From positions 1 through 64,000 of the forward strand of contig NZ_BBOX01000022.1 of NCBI RefSeq assembly GCF_001553455.1: a DNA stretch of 64,000 nt, read 5' to 3'. The notes below the pieces were generated by a model that saw only the letters and a program-made list of their open reading frames with translations, made no database searches and was not told the origin of the DNA. Source of the stretch: Streptomyces hygroscopicus subsp. hygroscopicus (GTDB lineage: Bacteria > Actinomycetota > Actinomycetes > Streptomycetales > Streptomycetaceae). This document shows, piece after piece, positions 1 to 9,125 of this stretch. Every line of letters begins with the position of its first letter. Position 1 is the first letter of the stretch. Made by a program: the position numbers and the translations under genes.

Positions 1-384
1 GTTCCCGCCGCACGCGTCCGGCACATCGGGTGCCATATCCTGGGAGCCTCCCCCGGCACCCTGGTGATCGACCGCCGGTCGTCCATCCTCACCTCGGGCA
101 AGGACGTCATCAGCGTGAACCGGGTCGTGATCGCCGGACGGGACAGCCAAAAACTGGTACCACCGCCCGAACAACCGCTGGGCCCCTACCTGAAAACGGC
201 GGGATTCACACTGACCCGGGAACCGATCGACGTGTCACGGGACATCTGGCCGCTGGACAGCGCCGCACCCGCATGTGTGAGCAAGGAATACGTCATCGAC
301 TGCGGCAGCGCCGGGCGGGTGTACGTCCACGAGAAGTTCAACCCCGGTTTCGTACCCCTGGGAAGGGACGGTTCATCAGTATGA
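1..384 (+). CDS. C-terminal part of a small protein, possibly chorismate-lyase-like (cut by window edge)
   Basis: The reading frame is open from base 1 to a stop at 382-384, so only the last 127 codons are present. The layout (a DRRSSI strand, an [10 protein letters not shown] segment followed by TREPIDV, then YVID and VHEKFNP near the C terminus) loosely resembles UbiC/Rv2949c-type chorismate pyruvate-lyases, which release 4-hydroxybenzoate. That would suit a position just upstream of the hygromycin A genes, whose acyl chain starts from 4-hydroxybenzoate. The family call is tentative. The stop lies 37 bases before the next start, so the two genes are probably co-transcribed. Confidence 0.45.
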   Translation, partial: VPAARVRHIGCHILGASPGTLVIDRRSSILTSGKDVISVNRVVIAGRDSQKLVPPPEQPLGPYLKTAGFTLTREPIDVSRDIWPLDSAAPACVSKEYVIDCGSAGRVYVHEKFNPGFVPLGRDGSSV

Positions 385-421
385 CCTCTGGAATCCACGC
401 ACCCGGCTTGAGCGGATCACC

Positions 422-1480
422 GTGAAGCGGGCACTGATCACGGGAATCACCGGACAGGACGGCTCCTACCTGGCCGACCTGCTGCTGGACAAGGGATACG
501 AAGTCCATGGCATCGTCCGCCGCAGCTCGACCTTCAACACCCGGCGGCTGGACCACATCTACCGCGACCCGCACGACGCGGGCCGGCGTCTGATCCTCCA
601 CTACGGCGACGTCAGCGATGCCAGCCGACTGGTGACGCTCCTGGCGCGCGTCCGGCCGGACGAGGTCTACCACCTGGCCGCGCAGTCCCATGTCCGGGTG
701 AGCTTCGATGAACCGGAGAACACCGGTGACATCACCGGGATGGGCACCACCCGGCTGCTGGAGGCCATCCGCATGTCCGCGATGGACATCCGCTACTACC
801 AGGCGTCGTCCTCGGAGATGTTCGGCGCCGCGCCGCCGCCGCAGAACGAGCGGACCACCTTCCACCCCCGCAGCCCGTACGGCGCCGCCAAGGTCTACAG
901 CTACTGGATGACGCGCAACTACCGTGAGGCGTACGGGATGTTCACCGTCAACGGCATCCTGTTCAACCACGAATCGCCCCGGCGTGGCGAGACGTTCGTG
1001 ACCCGCAAGATCGCCCGGGCGGCGGCGCGCATCAAGGCCGGTTTCGAGAAGCACGTCTTCCTGGGCAACCTCGACGCCGTCCGCGACTGGGGGTACGCCC
1101 CGGAGTATGTCGAGGGCATGTGGCGCATGATGCAGCTCGACCAGCCGGACGACTATGTGCTGGCCACGGGGATCGGCTCCACCGTGCGGGAGTTCGCCGA
1201 GCACTGTTTCTCCCACGTCGGCCTCGACTGGCGCGAGCATGTGCGGTACGACGATGTCTATCTGCGTCCGGCCGAGGTGGACACCCTGGTGGGAGACGCC
1301 GGCAAAGCCCGCGAAGCCTTCGGCTGGACCGCACGGACATCGGTGTACCGGCTGGCCCAGATCATGGTGGACGCGGAACTCGCGCGGCTCGGCTCGGACA
1401 GCCGGGAGACCTGGAGCGCGAACCCCTTCACCAGCGCGAGAACGCCCGTGGAGCACTCCGGACGGGTGCTCCCCCGCTGA
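422..1480 (+). CDS. hyg5: GDP-mannose 4,6-dehydratase
   Basis: Converts GDP-D-mannose to GDP-4-keto-6-deoxymannose, the first step towards GDP-fucose-type sugars. The 352-residue protein starts at GTG with the Rossmann motif [14 protein letters not shown] and has [16 protein letters not shown], the SSSEMFG loop, a YGAAK stretch with catalytic Tyr/Lys, [15 protein letters not shown] and [10 protein letters not shown], all diagnostic of Gmd/RfbD-type dehydratases. Length is normal for the family. The reductase partner is hyg23 about 18 kb downstream; together they would supply the 6-deoxy sugar of hygromycin A. The hyg number is assigned by position in the recalled published cluster. Confidence 0.93.
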   Translation: MKRALITGITGQDGSYLADLLLDKGYEVHGIVRRSSTFNTRRLDHIYRDPHDAGRRLILHYGDVSDASRLVTLLARVRPDEVYHLAAQSHVRVSFDEPENTGDITGMGTTRLLEAIRMSAMDIRYYQASSSEMFGAAPPPQNERTTFHPRSPYGAAKVYSYWMTRNYREAYGMFTVNGILFNHESPRRGETFVTRKIARAAARIKAGFEKHVFLGNLDAVRDWGYAPEYVEGMWRMMQLDQPDDYVLATGIGSTVREFAEHCFSHVGLDWREHVRYDDVYLRPAEVDTLVGDAGKAREAFGWTARTSVYRLAQIMVDAELARLGSDSRETWSANPFTSARTPVEHSGRVLPR

Positions 1481-1560
1481 GGCTCCCCCGCCCCGGCCAC
1501 GCCCGTCAAAGCCCGGCCCCATTCCCCTTGCGGCCCCGACCCCCGGGAGCAGGTTGTGCC

Positions 1561-2502
1561 ATGACCAGAAGTGACCGTACCGCTTGGCGGTCAGCGCTCG
1601 ACCGTCGCTCCCACACGGCTGGGTTCCGCGGACTCGCGCAACGCCTGCGCCACCCGATCAGAACGTCGTACCCGAGCACCCGTGCGCTTCGGGCGGGCCG
1701 GCACCGTGGTGAGGGCCGCCCCTCGACCGCGAAGACCTTCTGGGGGCAGCGGATGTCGATCGCGCTGCCGGAAGAGGTGTCGGTGTCCATCCACCGCTAC
1801 GGTTTCGTGGACTACGACCTGACCGCCTTCCTCCTCTCCCACGTGCGTCCCGGCTCCACGGTGGTCGACGTCGGCGCCCACATCGGCTACTACACGATGC
1901 TGGCGAGCGCGCTGGTCGGGCCCGCTGGGAAGGTGTGGTCGTTCGAGCCGACCCCGTCCACCCTCTCCGTCCTGCGGAGGAACGTCGATCGCCTCCCCAA
2001 CGCCTCGGTCGTGCCCGCGGCGGTCTGGTCGAAGAGGGAAGAACTCGTCTTCCATGACCACGGACTCGGATACAGCGCCTACAACTCGGCCTTCCGGGCG
2101 CGCCTGCCCGATGCCGTCCGGGAGCGGGTCCCGTCCGTGCCGTTCACCGTGGACGCGGTCAGCCTGGATGAACACGTGCGCGCCGAAGGCATCGACGTCG
2201 ACTTCGTGAAGATCGATGCCGAGAGCGCGGAGGCGCACGTCCTGGAGGGGATGCGTGATCTGCTGGCCCGCCGGCGACCGGTGATCTCGCTCGAGGTCGG
2301 CGATCTCGACGTGCCCGGCGCGCCATCGAGCCGGGAGCTGGTCGACACGCTGATGACCGCGGGTTACGAGCCGTGGGAACTGCGGCGCGGCACACCGGTG
2401 CCCCACCGGCCGCGAACCCACTACGTCTATCAGAACCTGCTCTTCGCACCGGCGGGGCAGTGGCACGCAGACGACACGAGGAGGCCGGACCACCATGCAT
2501 GA
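1561..2502 (+). CDS. hyg6: FkbM-family SAM-dependent methyltransferase (aminocyclitol O-methyltransferase)
   Basis: A 313-residue methyltransferase with the SAM-binding segment VVDVGAHIGYYT about 100 residues in, then FEPTPSTLSVLRRNV and DFVKIDAESAE, typical of the FkbM family. The ATG at 1561 gives a conventional N-terminal extension of about 65 residues; an internal ATG at 1753 would remove most of it. The last 8 bases overlap the next gene. In hygromycin A producers a hyg6 mutant makes the desmethylene product, so this enzyme methylates the aminocyclitol hydroxyl that becomes the methylenedioxy bridge (established for that cluster; applied here by synteny). Confidence 0.87.
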   Translation: MTRSDRTAWRSALDRRSHTAGFRGLAQRLRHPIRTSYPSTRALRAGRHRGEGRPSTAKTFWGQRMSIALPEEVSVSIHRYGFVDYDLTAFLLSHVRPGSTVVDVGAHIGYYTMLASALVGPAGKVWSFEPTPSTLSVLRRNVDRLPNASVVPAAVWSKREELVFHDHGLGYSAYNSAFRARLPDAVRERVPSVPFTVDAVSLDEHVRAEGIDVDFVKIDAESAEAHVLEGMRDLLARRRPVISLEVGDLDVPGAPSSRELVDTLMTAGYEPWELRRGTPVPHRPRTHYVYQNLLFAPAGQWHADDTRRPDHHA

Positions 2503-4234
2503 CCTGATCATTCGAAACGGCTCGCTGTGCGACGGGTCCGGTATTCCCGTGCGCACCGGCGACGTCGCGGTCGACCACGGCGTGATCACCAGGGTGGGCC
2601 GGGTCCCCGGACGCGGCCGGACCGAGATCGACGCCGGGGGCCACCTCGTCACCCCCGGGTTCGTGGACATCCACACCCACTTCGACGGCCAGGTCAGCTG
2701 GGACCCCCAGCTCACCCCGAGCTGCTGGCACGGGGTCACCTCGGTGGTGATGGGCAACTGCGGGGTCGGCTTCGCGCCGGCCCAGCCGGACCGCCACGAC
2801 TGGCTCATCGGCCTCATGGAGGGGGTCGAGGACATCCCCGGCGCATCGCTGTCCGAGGGCATCACCTGGGAGTGGGAGACCTTCCCCGAGTACCTCGACG
2901 CCGTCGAGCGCCTGCCGCGGGTGATGGACGTCGCCGCGCAGGTCCCGCACGGTGCGCTGCGCGCGTATGTGATGGGCGACCGGGGCGCCGCCAACGAGCC
3001 GCCGACCGAGGAGGACCTGCGGCGGATGTGCGCGCTCGTCCGTCAGGGGCTCCAGGCGGGCGCCATCGGCTTCTCCACCTCCCGCACCGTCACCCATCTG
3101 GCCATCACCGGCGATCCGGTGCCCGGCACCTTCGCCGCCGAGGACGAGCTGTTCGCGCTCGGCGGTGTGCTCGGTGAGGTCGGCACCGGCGTGTTCCAGC
3201 TCGTGCCGTTGGGGGCGGGCGGCGAGAAGGTGGACGACCCGCTGGGCGAGATCAAGTGGATGCGCAGGCTGTCGGCCGCGGTCGGCCGGCCGATCACCTT
3301 CGGGCTGTTCCAGAACGACAACGACCCGGACGGGTGGCGCGAGCTGCTCCAGGTCGCCGAGGACGCGGTGGCGGGCGGCGCGGATCTGCACCCCCAGGTG
3401 GCGGGCCGGCCCTTCAGCATCATCATCAGCCTGGACTCCACCCACCCGTTCCGCCGGCGGCCGTCCTACAAGAGGATCGCCCATCTGCCCGCGGCCGAGC
3501 GGCGCGCGGCGATGCGTGATCCGGCGTTGCGGGAGAAGATCCTGGGCGAGGCCCCGGACGACGCCGACCCCCGCTCGTCGCTGTTCCCCCAGGGCTACGA
3601 GCGCCACTTCCCGATGAAGGCGAACCAGCCCGACTACGAGCCCGGGGCCGACGAGTCGTTCGACGCCATCGCGCGGCGCACCGGGCAGAACCCGGAAACA
3701 CTGATCTACGACTTCCTCACCTCCGAGGACACCAGCGGCATGATCTTCCGTCCGCTGCTCGGCTACTCGGAGTACACCCTCGATCCGATCCGCGAGATGC
3801 TGCTGCATCCGCAGGCGGTGCTGGGGCTCAGCGACGCCGGGGCGCACTGCAGGCTCATCTGCGACGCCAGCACGCCGACGTCGATGCTGACGCACTGGGT
3901 GCGCGACCGCAGCCGGGGGGCCCGGCTGCCGCTGGAGTTCGTCGTCAAGAAGCAGACCTGGGAGCCCGCGCAGCTGTACGGGCTGCGCGACCGGGGGCTG
4001 CTGCGCCCCGGGTACCGGGCCGACATCAACATCATCGACCTCGACCGGCTCAGCCTGCGCTCCCCGGAGTTCGTCCACGACCTGCCCGCGGGCGGCGGCC
4101 GCCTGATCCAGAAGGCGGACGGCTATGTGGCGACGGTGGTGGCCGGCGAGATCACCTTCCGCGAGGGCGAGGCCACCGGCGCGCTGCCCGGCAGGCTCGT
4201 CCGCGGGACCCGGTCCGGGCCGGTCGTCCTGTGA
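2495..4234 (+). CDS. hyg7: Amidohydrolase-superfamily protein (D-aminoacylase-like), methylenedioxy-bridge cyclase
   Basis: A 579-residue member of the N-acyl-D-amino-acid deacylase branch. It opens with the family's IRNG and DGSG strands, then has the metal-binding HTHFDGQ, NCGVGFAP with the Cys seen in D-aminoacylases, SDAGAH near residue 450 and a C-terminal DINIID strand. The middle part, where D-aminoacylases carry further metal His residues, reads FQLVPLGAGGEK, so the metal site looks reduced. In the hygromycin A system the hyg7 mutant accumulates methoxyhygromycin A, so the protein is needed for oxidative closure of the methylenedioxy bridge, an unexpected job for a hydrolase fold. The start overlaps hyg6 by 8 bases. 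Confidence 0.88.
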   Translation: MHDLIIRNGSLCDGSGIPVRTGDVAVDHGVITRVGRVPGRGRTEIDAGGHLVTPGFVDIHTHFDGQVSWDPQLTPSCWHGVTSVVMGNCGVGFAPAQPDRHDWLIGLMEGVEDIPGASLSEGITWEWETFPEYLDAVERLPRVMDVAAQVPHGALRAYVMGDRGAANEPPTEEDLRRMCALVRQGLQAGAIGFSTSRTVTHLAITGDPVPGTFAAEDELFALGGVLGEVGTGVFQLVPLGAGGEKVDDPLGEIKWMRRLSAAVGRPITFGLFQNDNDPDGWRELLQVAEDAVAGGADLHPQVAGRPFSIIISLDSTHPFRRRPSYKRIAHLPAAERRAAMRDPALREKILGEAPDDADPRSSLFPQGYERHFPMKANQPDYEPGADESFDAIARRTGQNPETLIYDFLTSEDTSGMIFRPLLGYSEYTLDPIREMLLHPQAVLGLSDAGAHCRLICDASTPTSMLTHWVRDRSRGARLPLEFVVKKQTWEPAQLYGLRDRGLLRPGYRADINIIDLDRLSLRSPEFVHDLPAGGGRLIQKADGYVATVVAGEITFREGEATGALPGRLVRGTRSGPVVL

Positions 4235-4321
4235 CCGCGAGGCGGCCCGCCGCACCGGCGGGGCGCGCGACCTGCGAACAAGGCGAACACCAGGACGTCA
4301 GGCTCTAGAGGGGACCATGCC

Positions 4322-5557
4322 GTGACCGACCACACCGGAGCGCTCCGGCTCGACAATTCCATGAAGTTGCTCGCCCGCGGCCGGCTCGTCGACGCGACGC
4401 TGTCCGAGAAGGACTACGTCATCGAGCGGGACCGGCTGGTGGAGGGGGCCTATCCCGTCTACGGCGAGCGGGCCCGGGGCGCCCGCGTCTGGGACGCCGA
4501 CGGCAACGAGTACCTGGACTACATCCTGGCCTACGGCACGATCATCCTCGGCCACGCGGATCCGGCCGTGACGAAAGCCGCCCAGCAGGAGATCGAAGAG
4601 GGCTTCTCGATCACGCTTCGCAAGCGGACGCACATCGAGCTGGCCGAACGCCTGGTGCGGATCATCCCGGGCGCGGAGCGGGTGTTCCTGCTCAAGACCG
4701 GGTCGGACGCCACCAGTGCGGCGGTGCGGCTGGCCCGGGCGTACACCGGCCGCGACCGGGTGGTGCGCTGGGGCTACAACGGGTGGCACGACTGGGCCGC
4801 CCAGCGGCCGGGCGGGATCCCCGACACGGTGCGCACCCAGGTCGACACCTTCCGGTACAACGACCTCGACGACCTGCGGGAGGTCTTCCGGCGGCATGCC
4901 GGGCAGGTGGCCTGTCTGCTGCTGATGCCGTTCGAACTGGACAGTCCCGAACCCGGTTTCCTCCAGGGCGCCATCGATCTGGCCCATGAGCACGGGGCCC
5001 TGGTGGTCTTCGACGAGATGCGCTCCGGGTTCCGGGTGGCCCTGGGCGGCGCGCAGGAGCTGTACGGCGTGCGGGCCGACCTCGCCACGTTCAGCAAGGC
5101 GATGGCCAACGGCTGGGCGGTGTCGGCGCTGACCGGCCGGGCCGAGGTGATGGCCATGGTCGGGCAGACCCACATCTCGTCCACCTTCTACTCCAACACC
5201 GTGTCGATGGCGGCGGCCGTGGCGACGATCGACCAACTGGCCGACGGGACCGTACTGGACAGGGTCCGCCGGCTGGGCGTCCGGCTGCAGAGCGGCCTGA
5301 CCGAGCTGGTGGGGCGCCACGGCGTCCCGGCCCGGGTGCGCGGTGTGCCACAGATGCCGTTCCTGGCGTTCACCCACCCCGACCCGGGCCGGTCACGGGC
5401 GATGCAGGACGCGTTCTTCGCGGAGACCACCCGCCGGGGTGTGCTGCTGCACCCGACACATCACTGGTTCGTCTGCGCCGCCACCACCGACGCCGACCTC
5501 GAGCACACCCTGGCGGCGTGCGACGCGGCGTTCGAGGTCGCGGCGAAGGTGGCGTAA
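4322..5557 (+). CDS. hyg8: Class III PLP aminotransferase (glutamate-1-semialdehyde-aminomutase-like)
   Basis: A 411-residue PLP enzyme starting at GTG. It has GSDATSAAVRLARAYTGR for phosphate binding, FDEMRSGFR with the PLP-nitrogen Asp (about D231) and FSKAMANGW with the Schiff-base Lys (about K259). Closest in layout to glutamate-1-semialdehyde aminomutases and related sugar aminotransferases. Inosamine formation in streptomycin-type pathways uses DegT-family enzymes instead, so this is a different solution. It probably transaminates the keto-inositol made by the dehydrogenase at 12520; both genes are essential for amine introduction in hygromycin A. The stop lies 2 bases before the ACP gene. 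Confidence 0.88.
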   Translation: MTDHTGALRLDNSMKLLARGRLVDATLSEKDYVIERDRLVEGAYPVYGERARGARVWDADGNEYLDYILAYGTIILGHADPAVTKAAQQEIEEGFSITLRKRTHIELAERLVRIIPGAERVFLLKTGSDATSAAVRLARAYTGRDRVVRWGYNGWHDWAAQRPGGIPDTVRTQVDTFRYNDLDDLREVFRRHAGQVACLLLMPFELDSPEPGFLQGAIDLAHEHGALVVFDEMRSGFRVALGGAQELYGVRADLATFSKAMANGWAVSALTGRAEVMAMVGQTHISSTFYSNTVSMAAAVATIDQLADGTVLDRVRRLGVRLQSGLTELVGRHGVPARVRGVPQMPFLAFTHPDPGRSRAMQDAFFAETTRRGVLLHPTHHWFVCAATTDADLEHTLAACDAAFEVAAKVA

Positions 5558-5559
5558 CC

Positions 5560-5811
5560 GTGGACAGCCACCAGAAGTTGCTGGCGCTGGTGCGGAGCAA
5601 GCTCGCACACCAGCTTCAGGAAGAGGCGAGTCTGCCGTGGCTGGCCGACACCGATCCGCTGGCGCCCGCCGGGGTCGACTCGGTGCTGCTCATCACGGTG
5701 GTCGGGGAGCTGGAGCAGGAGCTGGGCGTGACCCTGCCGGACGACGCCGTTCTCGAATCGGCGAGCATCAGCTCGCTGGCCACGGCCCTGGACCGAGGTG
5801 ATCCGCGATGA
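5560..5811 (+). CDS. hyg9: Acyl carrier protein 1
   Basis: An 83-residue ACP starting at GTG. The segment GVDSVLL carries the Ser that accepts phosphopantetheine, and helices around it (TVVGELEQELGV) have ACP spacing. It overlaps the following ketosynthase-like gene by 4 bases, so the two are translationally coupled and probably partners in building the methylcinnamoyl chain. A second ACP lies at 9126; which one carries 4-hydroxybenzoate and which methylmalonate cannot be told from sequence. Confidence 0.9.
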   Translation: MDSHQKLLALVRSKLAHQLQEEASLPWLADTDPLAPAGVDSVLLITVVGELEQELGVTLPDDAVLESASISSLATALDRGDPR

Positions 5812-6944
5812 GCACCCAGGGAAGCGCGGTCGCCGTCACCGGTCTGGGGGTGTGCGGCCCGGGAGGCGTCGGCGTGGCCGCGCTGTGGGAGGCGTTGTCC
5901 ACCGGCCGGGCGCACCGCCCGCCCATCACGGCGTTCGACGCCACCGGCGCCACCCTCGGCGCGTCCGGTGAAGTGCCGGGGCCCACCGGTGGGGACGGCA
6001 CCTGGCGCGCGCTGGACCTCGCCGAGACCGCCGTGTCGGAGGCACTCGACGGGCTCGACGGCGCCGTGCGCGAGCGGGTGGCGCTGGTGCTGGGGACCAC
6101 CGATCCCGGTGCCGTCCCGCCCCGGCCGGGATACTGCGCGGGGGAACTGGCCCCCGCCTGCGCCGAGCGGACCGGACTGGGCGGCGAGGCCCTCACCATC
6201 GCCAACGCCTCCGCCTCGGGCGCGGCGGCCATCGCGGTGGCCCGGGACCTGGTGGCGGCCGGCGAGGCGGCCACCGCCGTGGCGGGCGGCGCCGACGCCG
6301 TCACCGACATGGCCTTCCTGGGCCTGAACTCACTGCGCACCCTCGGCCCGGAGGGGTGCCGGCCCTTCAGCACCCGGCGGCGGGGTATCGGCCTGTCCGA
6401 AGGCGCCGCCGTGCTCAGGCTCGAACCGCTCGGCGGCACCGGACCCGGCACCGCCGGGCGCCCCCTGGCGGTGCTGGCCGGCTGCGGGATGACGAACGCC
6501 ACCGGCCATCTGGCCGCCCCCGGAGCCGACGGCATCGAGCTGGCCGTACGGCTCGCCCTGGCCGACGCCGGGCTGGCACCGGAGGACATCGACTTCGTCA
6601 ACACCCACGGACCGGGAACCCGGCGCGGTGACACCGCGGAGATCGAGGCGCTGCGCGCGGTGTTCGGCCCGCGGCTGTCCTCGGTGCCCGTCAACAGCGT
6701 GAAGGGGGTGCTCTGGCACCTGCAGGGCGGTGCGGGCGCCGTCGAGGCCCTGACCTGCGTGCTGTCCCTGACTCATCGTGCGGTCACTCCCACCTGGGGC
6801 GCCGAGCCGGTCGACCCGGTCTGCGACGGCCTCGACCTGGTGGTCGAGGACGCCCCTCGGCCCATGCCGGACCTGCGGACGGCGCTGAGCGTGTCCTGCG
6901 GCCTGGGCGGGATGAACACCGCGCTCGTCCTGCGGAGGGCCTGA
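5808..6944 (+). CDS. hyg10: Beta-ketoacyl-ACP synthase-like protein with Ser in place of the active-site Cys
   Basis: A 378-residue FabF-type thiolase-fold protein. The family's TAC(T/A/S)SG elbow reads NASASG at residues 133-138, so the nucleophilic Cys is Ser135 (codon TCC). The other catalytic elements remain: NTHGPGT (His267), K299 in NSVKG and His304 in LWHLQGGAG. It should condense a 4-hydroxybenzoyl starter with methylmalonyl-ACP, but the substitution suggests a decarboxylase or acyltransferase role, or a slow condensing enzyme. It is coupled at both ends, to the ACP and to the half-size partner hyg11. Confidence 0.87.
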   Translation: MSTQGSAVAVTGLGVCGPGGVGVAALWEALSTGRAHRPPITAFDATGATLGASGEVPGPTGGDGTWRALDLAETAVSEALDGLDGAVRERVALVLGTTDPGAVPPRPGYCAGELAPACAERTGLGGEALTIANASASGAAAIAVARDLVAAGEAATAVAGGADAVTDMAFLGLNSLRTLGPEGCRPFSTRRRGIGLSEGAAVLRLEPLGGTGPGTAGRPLAVLAGCGMTNATGHLAAPGADGIELAVRLALADAGLAPEDIDFVNTHGPGTRRGDTAEIEALRAVFGPRLSSVPVNSVKGVLWHLQGGAGAVEALTCVLSLTHRAVTPTWGAEPVDPVCDGLDLVVEDAPRPMPDLRTALSVSCGLGGMNTALVLRRA

Positions 6945-7702
6945 TGGACGACCACGTGGTGATCACGGCCGTGTCCTCGGGTGAGGTCGACACCGAGGAC
7001 CTGTGGCGCGCGCACACGGCGGGCGCCGAGGGCTGGCGCGAGGTGAACACCTGGACACGGGAACTCCCGGAACGCGTCGCCGAGCTGGCGGGCCGCGCGC
7101 TCACCGGCGCCGGTGCGCCGGACCCGGCGGGCACCGGCTGCGTCACCGGCTCGGTGTACGGCTCGGGACATGTGGCGGAGTCCATCCGCGCCCGGCTGGA
7201 CGCCGGTGCGCGCGCCTCCCTGGCTCCCGAGTCCTTCCTGTACTTCAACGCGCACGGGGTGACGTCGCTGATCTGCCTGCGCCACGGGCTGGGCGGCTAC
7301 TGCGCCACCGTGCTCGGGCCCGGCGCCGGGATGCAGGCCCTCGCGATCGGGCAGCGCAGGATCCGGCTGGCGGGGGACGCCCCGGTGCTCTGCGGAGCGT
7401 ACGAACTGTTCAGCCCCGCCGCCGCCCGCGCCTGCGGCAGCGAACCGGTGACGGGGTGGGCGGCGTTCCTGGTCCTGGAGCGGGCCTCGCGGGCCCGCGC
7501 ACGGGGCGCCCGCGTGCTCGCGCGGACCGGCCCGGTCGAGAAGTGCCCCCCGTCGGCGGCGCGGTCGGCCGACGTACGCGCGACCGCCCCGCTGGCGGAG
7601 CTGGCCGCGGTGGTGGCCGGCGACCGCGAGGCGGCCACGGTGACCGTGGCCGCGGCGGGCAGGCGACACGGCTACCGCTGCACGGCGTACAAGGAGGGTT
7701 GA
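6944..7702 (+). CDS. hyg11: Half-length ketosynthase/chain-length-factor-like protein
   Basis: A 252-residue protein resembling only the N-terminal thiolase-fold half of ketosynthases. The segment FNAHGVTSLICL followed by CATVLGPGAGMQAL aligns with the KS dimer interface and nucleophile elbow, but no Cys lies at the nucleophile position and the HGTGT and GH elements of the C-terminal half are absent. It starts one base inside the stop of hyg10, so the two probably form a KS/CLF-like heterodimer. Similar short proteins are known as ketoacyl-synthase N-terminal-domain proteins in type II systems. Its exact role is unknown. Confidence 0.72.
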   Translation: MDDHVVITAVSSGEVDTEDLWRAHTAGAEGWREVNTWTRELPERVAELAGRALTGAGAPDPAGTGCVTGSVYGSGHVAESIRARLDAGARASLAPESFLYFNAHGVTSLICLRHGLGGYCATVLGPGAGMQALAIGQRRIRLAGDAPVLCGAYELFSPAAARACGSEPVTGWAAFLVLERASRARARGARVLARTGPVEKCPPSAARSADVRATAPLAELAAVVAGDREAATVTVAAAGRRHGYRCTAYKEG

Positions 7703-7704
7703 CC

Positions 7705-9060
7705 ATGACGGACGACACGCTGCTGGACGTCGTCACCGGACATCGCCGGGCCGGCCGGGGGGACCGTCGCGCGCTGGTGGACCGTCAGCGCTCGGTGACC
7801 TACGCCGAGCTGGAGCGCGAGGTCACCAGGCGTGCGCGGGAGCTGCGGTCCTCCGGGGTCGGCCCGGGGGTCCGGGTCGGCGCCGTCCTCACGTCCTCGC
7901 TGGACTCGGTGGTGGACTTCGCCGCGGCGACCAGCCTGCACGCGGCCGTGCTGGTGGTGCAGGAGCGGGCCGGCGACGCGGAGCGCTCGGCCGCGCTGGC
8001 CGATTTCGGCGCGGAGCTGAGCCTCGACCGCGGTCTGGTGACGCGGCTGGCGCCGGCCGGGCGGAGCGGAGGGGAACCGGCCTTCGCGGTGAGCAGTTCG
8101 GGCACCAGCGGCCGGCCGAAGGTGATCTCCCGCGAGTGGCCGGGGACCCTGCGCAACTCGGCCGCGTTCGCGCGACAGCTCGGCCTCGACGCCGATGACG
8201 TCGTGCTCACCACGAGTCCGCTCGGCCACAGCTACGCGATCGAGGCGGGCACCCTGGCCGTCCTGTCGGCGGGAGCCTGCCAGCTCGTGCCACCCGGCCC
8301 GCTGACCCCGGCGCGCGCCGCGCTGCTGGCCGAGCGCCACCGGCCCACCGTCCTGCAGAGCGTTCCGGTGGTCCTGGACTGGTGGGGCCGGGGCGGGGTG
8401 CCCCGCGCGGGCTCCTGGGACCGGTGCGTCAGCGCGGGCGACACCCTCCCCGCTCAGGCGGTCACGGCCTGGCACGACGCCGGTATCGCCGTGTACGACC
8501 ACTACGGCAACTCCGAACTCGGTCAGCTGACCCTCACCCCGGCCGGCGGCAGCGGCAGCGTCGGACACCCTCTCCCCGGGGTCGGGCTGACGGCGGGCTC
8601 GGGCGAGCCGGGCCCGGTGGCGGCACGGTTCCCCGGTCTGTCCCCCGTCCGGCTGGAGGAGGGGCGTGCGGTGGCCCTCGCCGACGACGAGGGATGGGTC
8701 ACCACCGGCGACCTCGGGGTGCTCGACGACGGCGGGCTCCGGCTGACCGGGCGCGCCGACCTGCTCATCAACATCGCCGGGAACAAGGTCTCCCCCATCG
8801 AGGTGGAGACCGTCCTGCGCAGCCTCCCCGGGATCAGCGACTGCGCCGTGGTGGGCCGGCCGGGGCCCTCGGGGGAGCAGCAGGTGTGGGCCTTCGTCGA
8901 GGCGGACGCCGAGGGGTTCGACACCGCGGCACTGCGCCGCCGGGCCGGTGAGCAGCTCATGACGGTGAAGGTGCCCACGGTGATCCGGAGGGTCGACAAG
9001 CTGCCCAGAACCGGCAGCGGAAAGGTCCGCAGGGGCCTGCTGATGGAGGGCGGGGACTGA
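7705..9060 (+). CDS. hyg12: AMP-forming acyl-ACP/CoA ligase (aryl acid activation)
   Basis: A 451-residue ANL-superfamily ligase. A strong AAGGAGGG ribosome site at 7691-7698 fixes the ATG at 7705. Motifs in order: SSSGTSGRPK (P-loop A3), YGNSELGQ (A5), TTGDLG (A7), RADLLINIAGNKVSP (A8) and PRTGSGKVRR with the C-terminal catalytic Lys (A10). It is shorter than typical 500-residue ligases. Position between KS-like and ACP genes makes 4-hydroxybenzoate, loaded on an ACP, the likely substrate; specificity is inferred from context. Confidence 0.88.
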   Translation: MTDDTLLDVVTGHRRAGRGDRRALVDRQRSVTYAELEREVTRRARELRSSGVGPGVRVGAVLTSSLDSVVDFAAATSLHAAVLVVQERAGDAERSAALADFGAELSLDRGLVTRLAPAGRSGGEPAFAVSSSGTSGRPKVISREWPGTLRNSAAFARQLGLDADDVVLTTSPLGHSYAIEAGTLAVLSAGACQLVPPGPLTPARAALLAERHRPTVLQSVPVVLDWWGRGGVPRAGSWDRCVSAGDTLPAQAVTAWHDAGIAVYDHYGNSELGQLTLTPAGGSGSVGHPLPGVGLTAGSGEPGPVAARFPGLSPVRLEEGRAVALADDEGWVTTGDLGVLDDGGLRLTGRADLLINIAGNKVSPIEVETVLRSLPGISDCAVVGRPGPSGEQQVWAFVEADAEGFDTAALRRRAGEQLMTVKVPTVIRRVDKLPRTGSGKVRRGLLMEGGD

Positions 9061-9125
9061 CCCACCGCCCCCAGGCGGACGCGGACGCACACGCCAACGC
9101 ACACCATGAGGAGAGGGACGCGCAC

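Noticed and set aside
2159..4255. 698-residue minus-strand frame opposite hyg6/hyg7
   Set aside because: Arg/Gly/Pro/Ala-rich with no domain; the plus strand carries clear amidohydrolase motifs. A high-GC antisense artefact.
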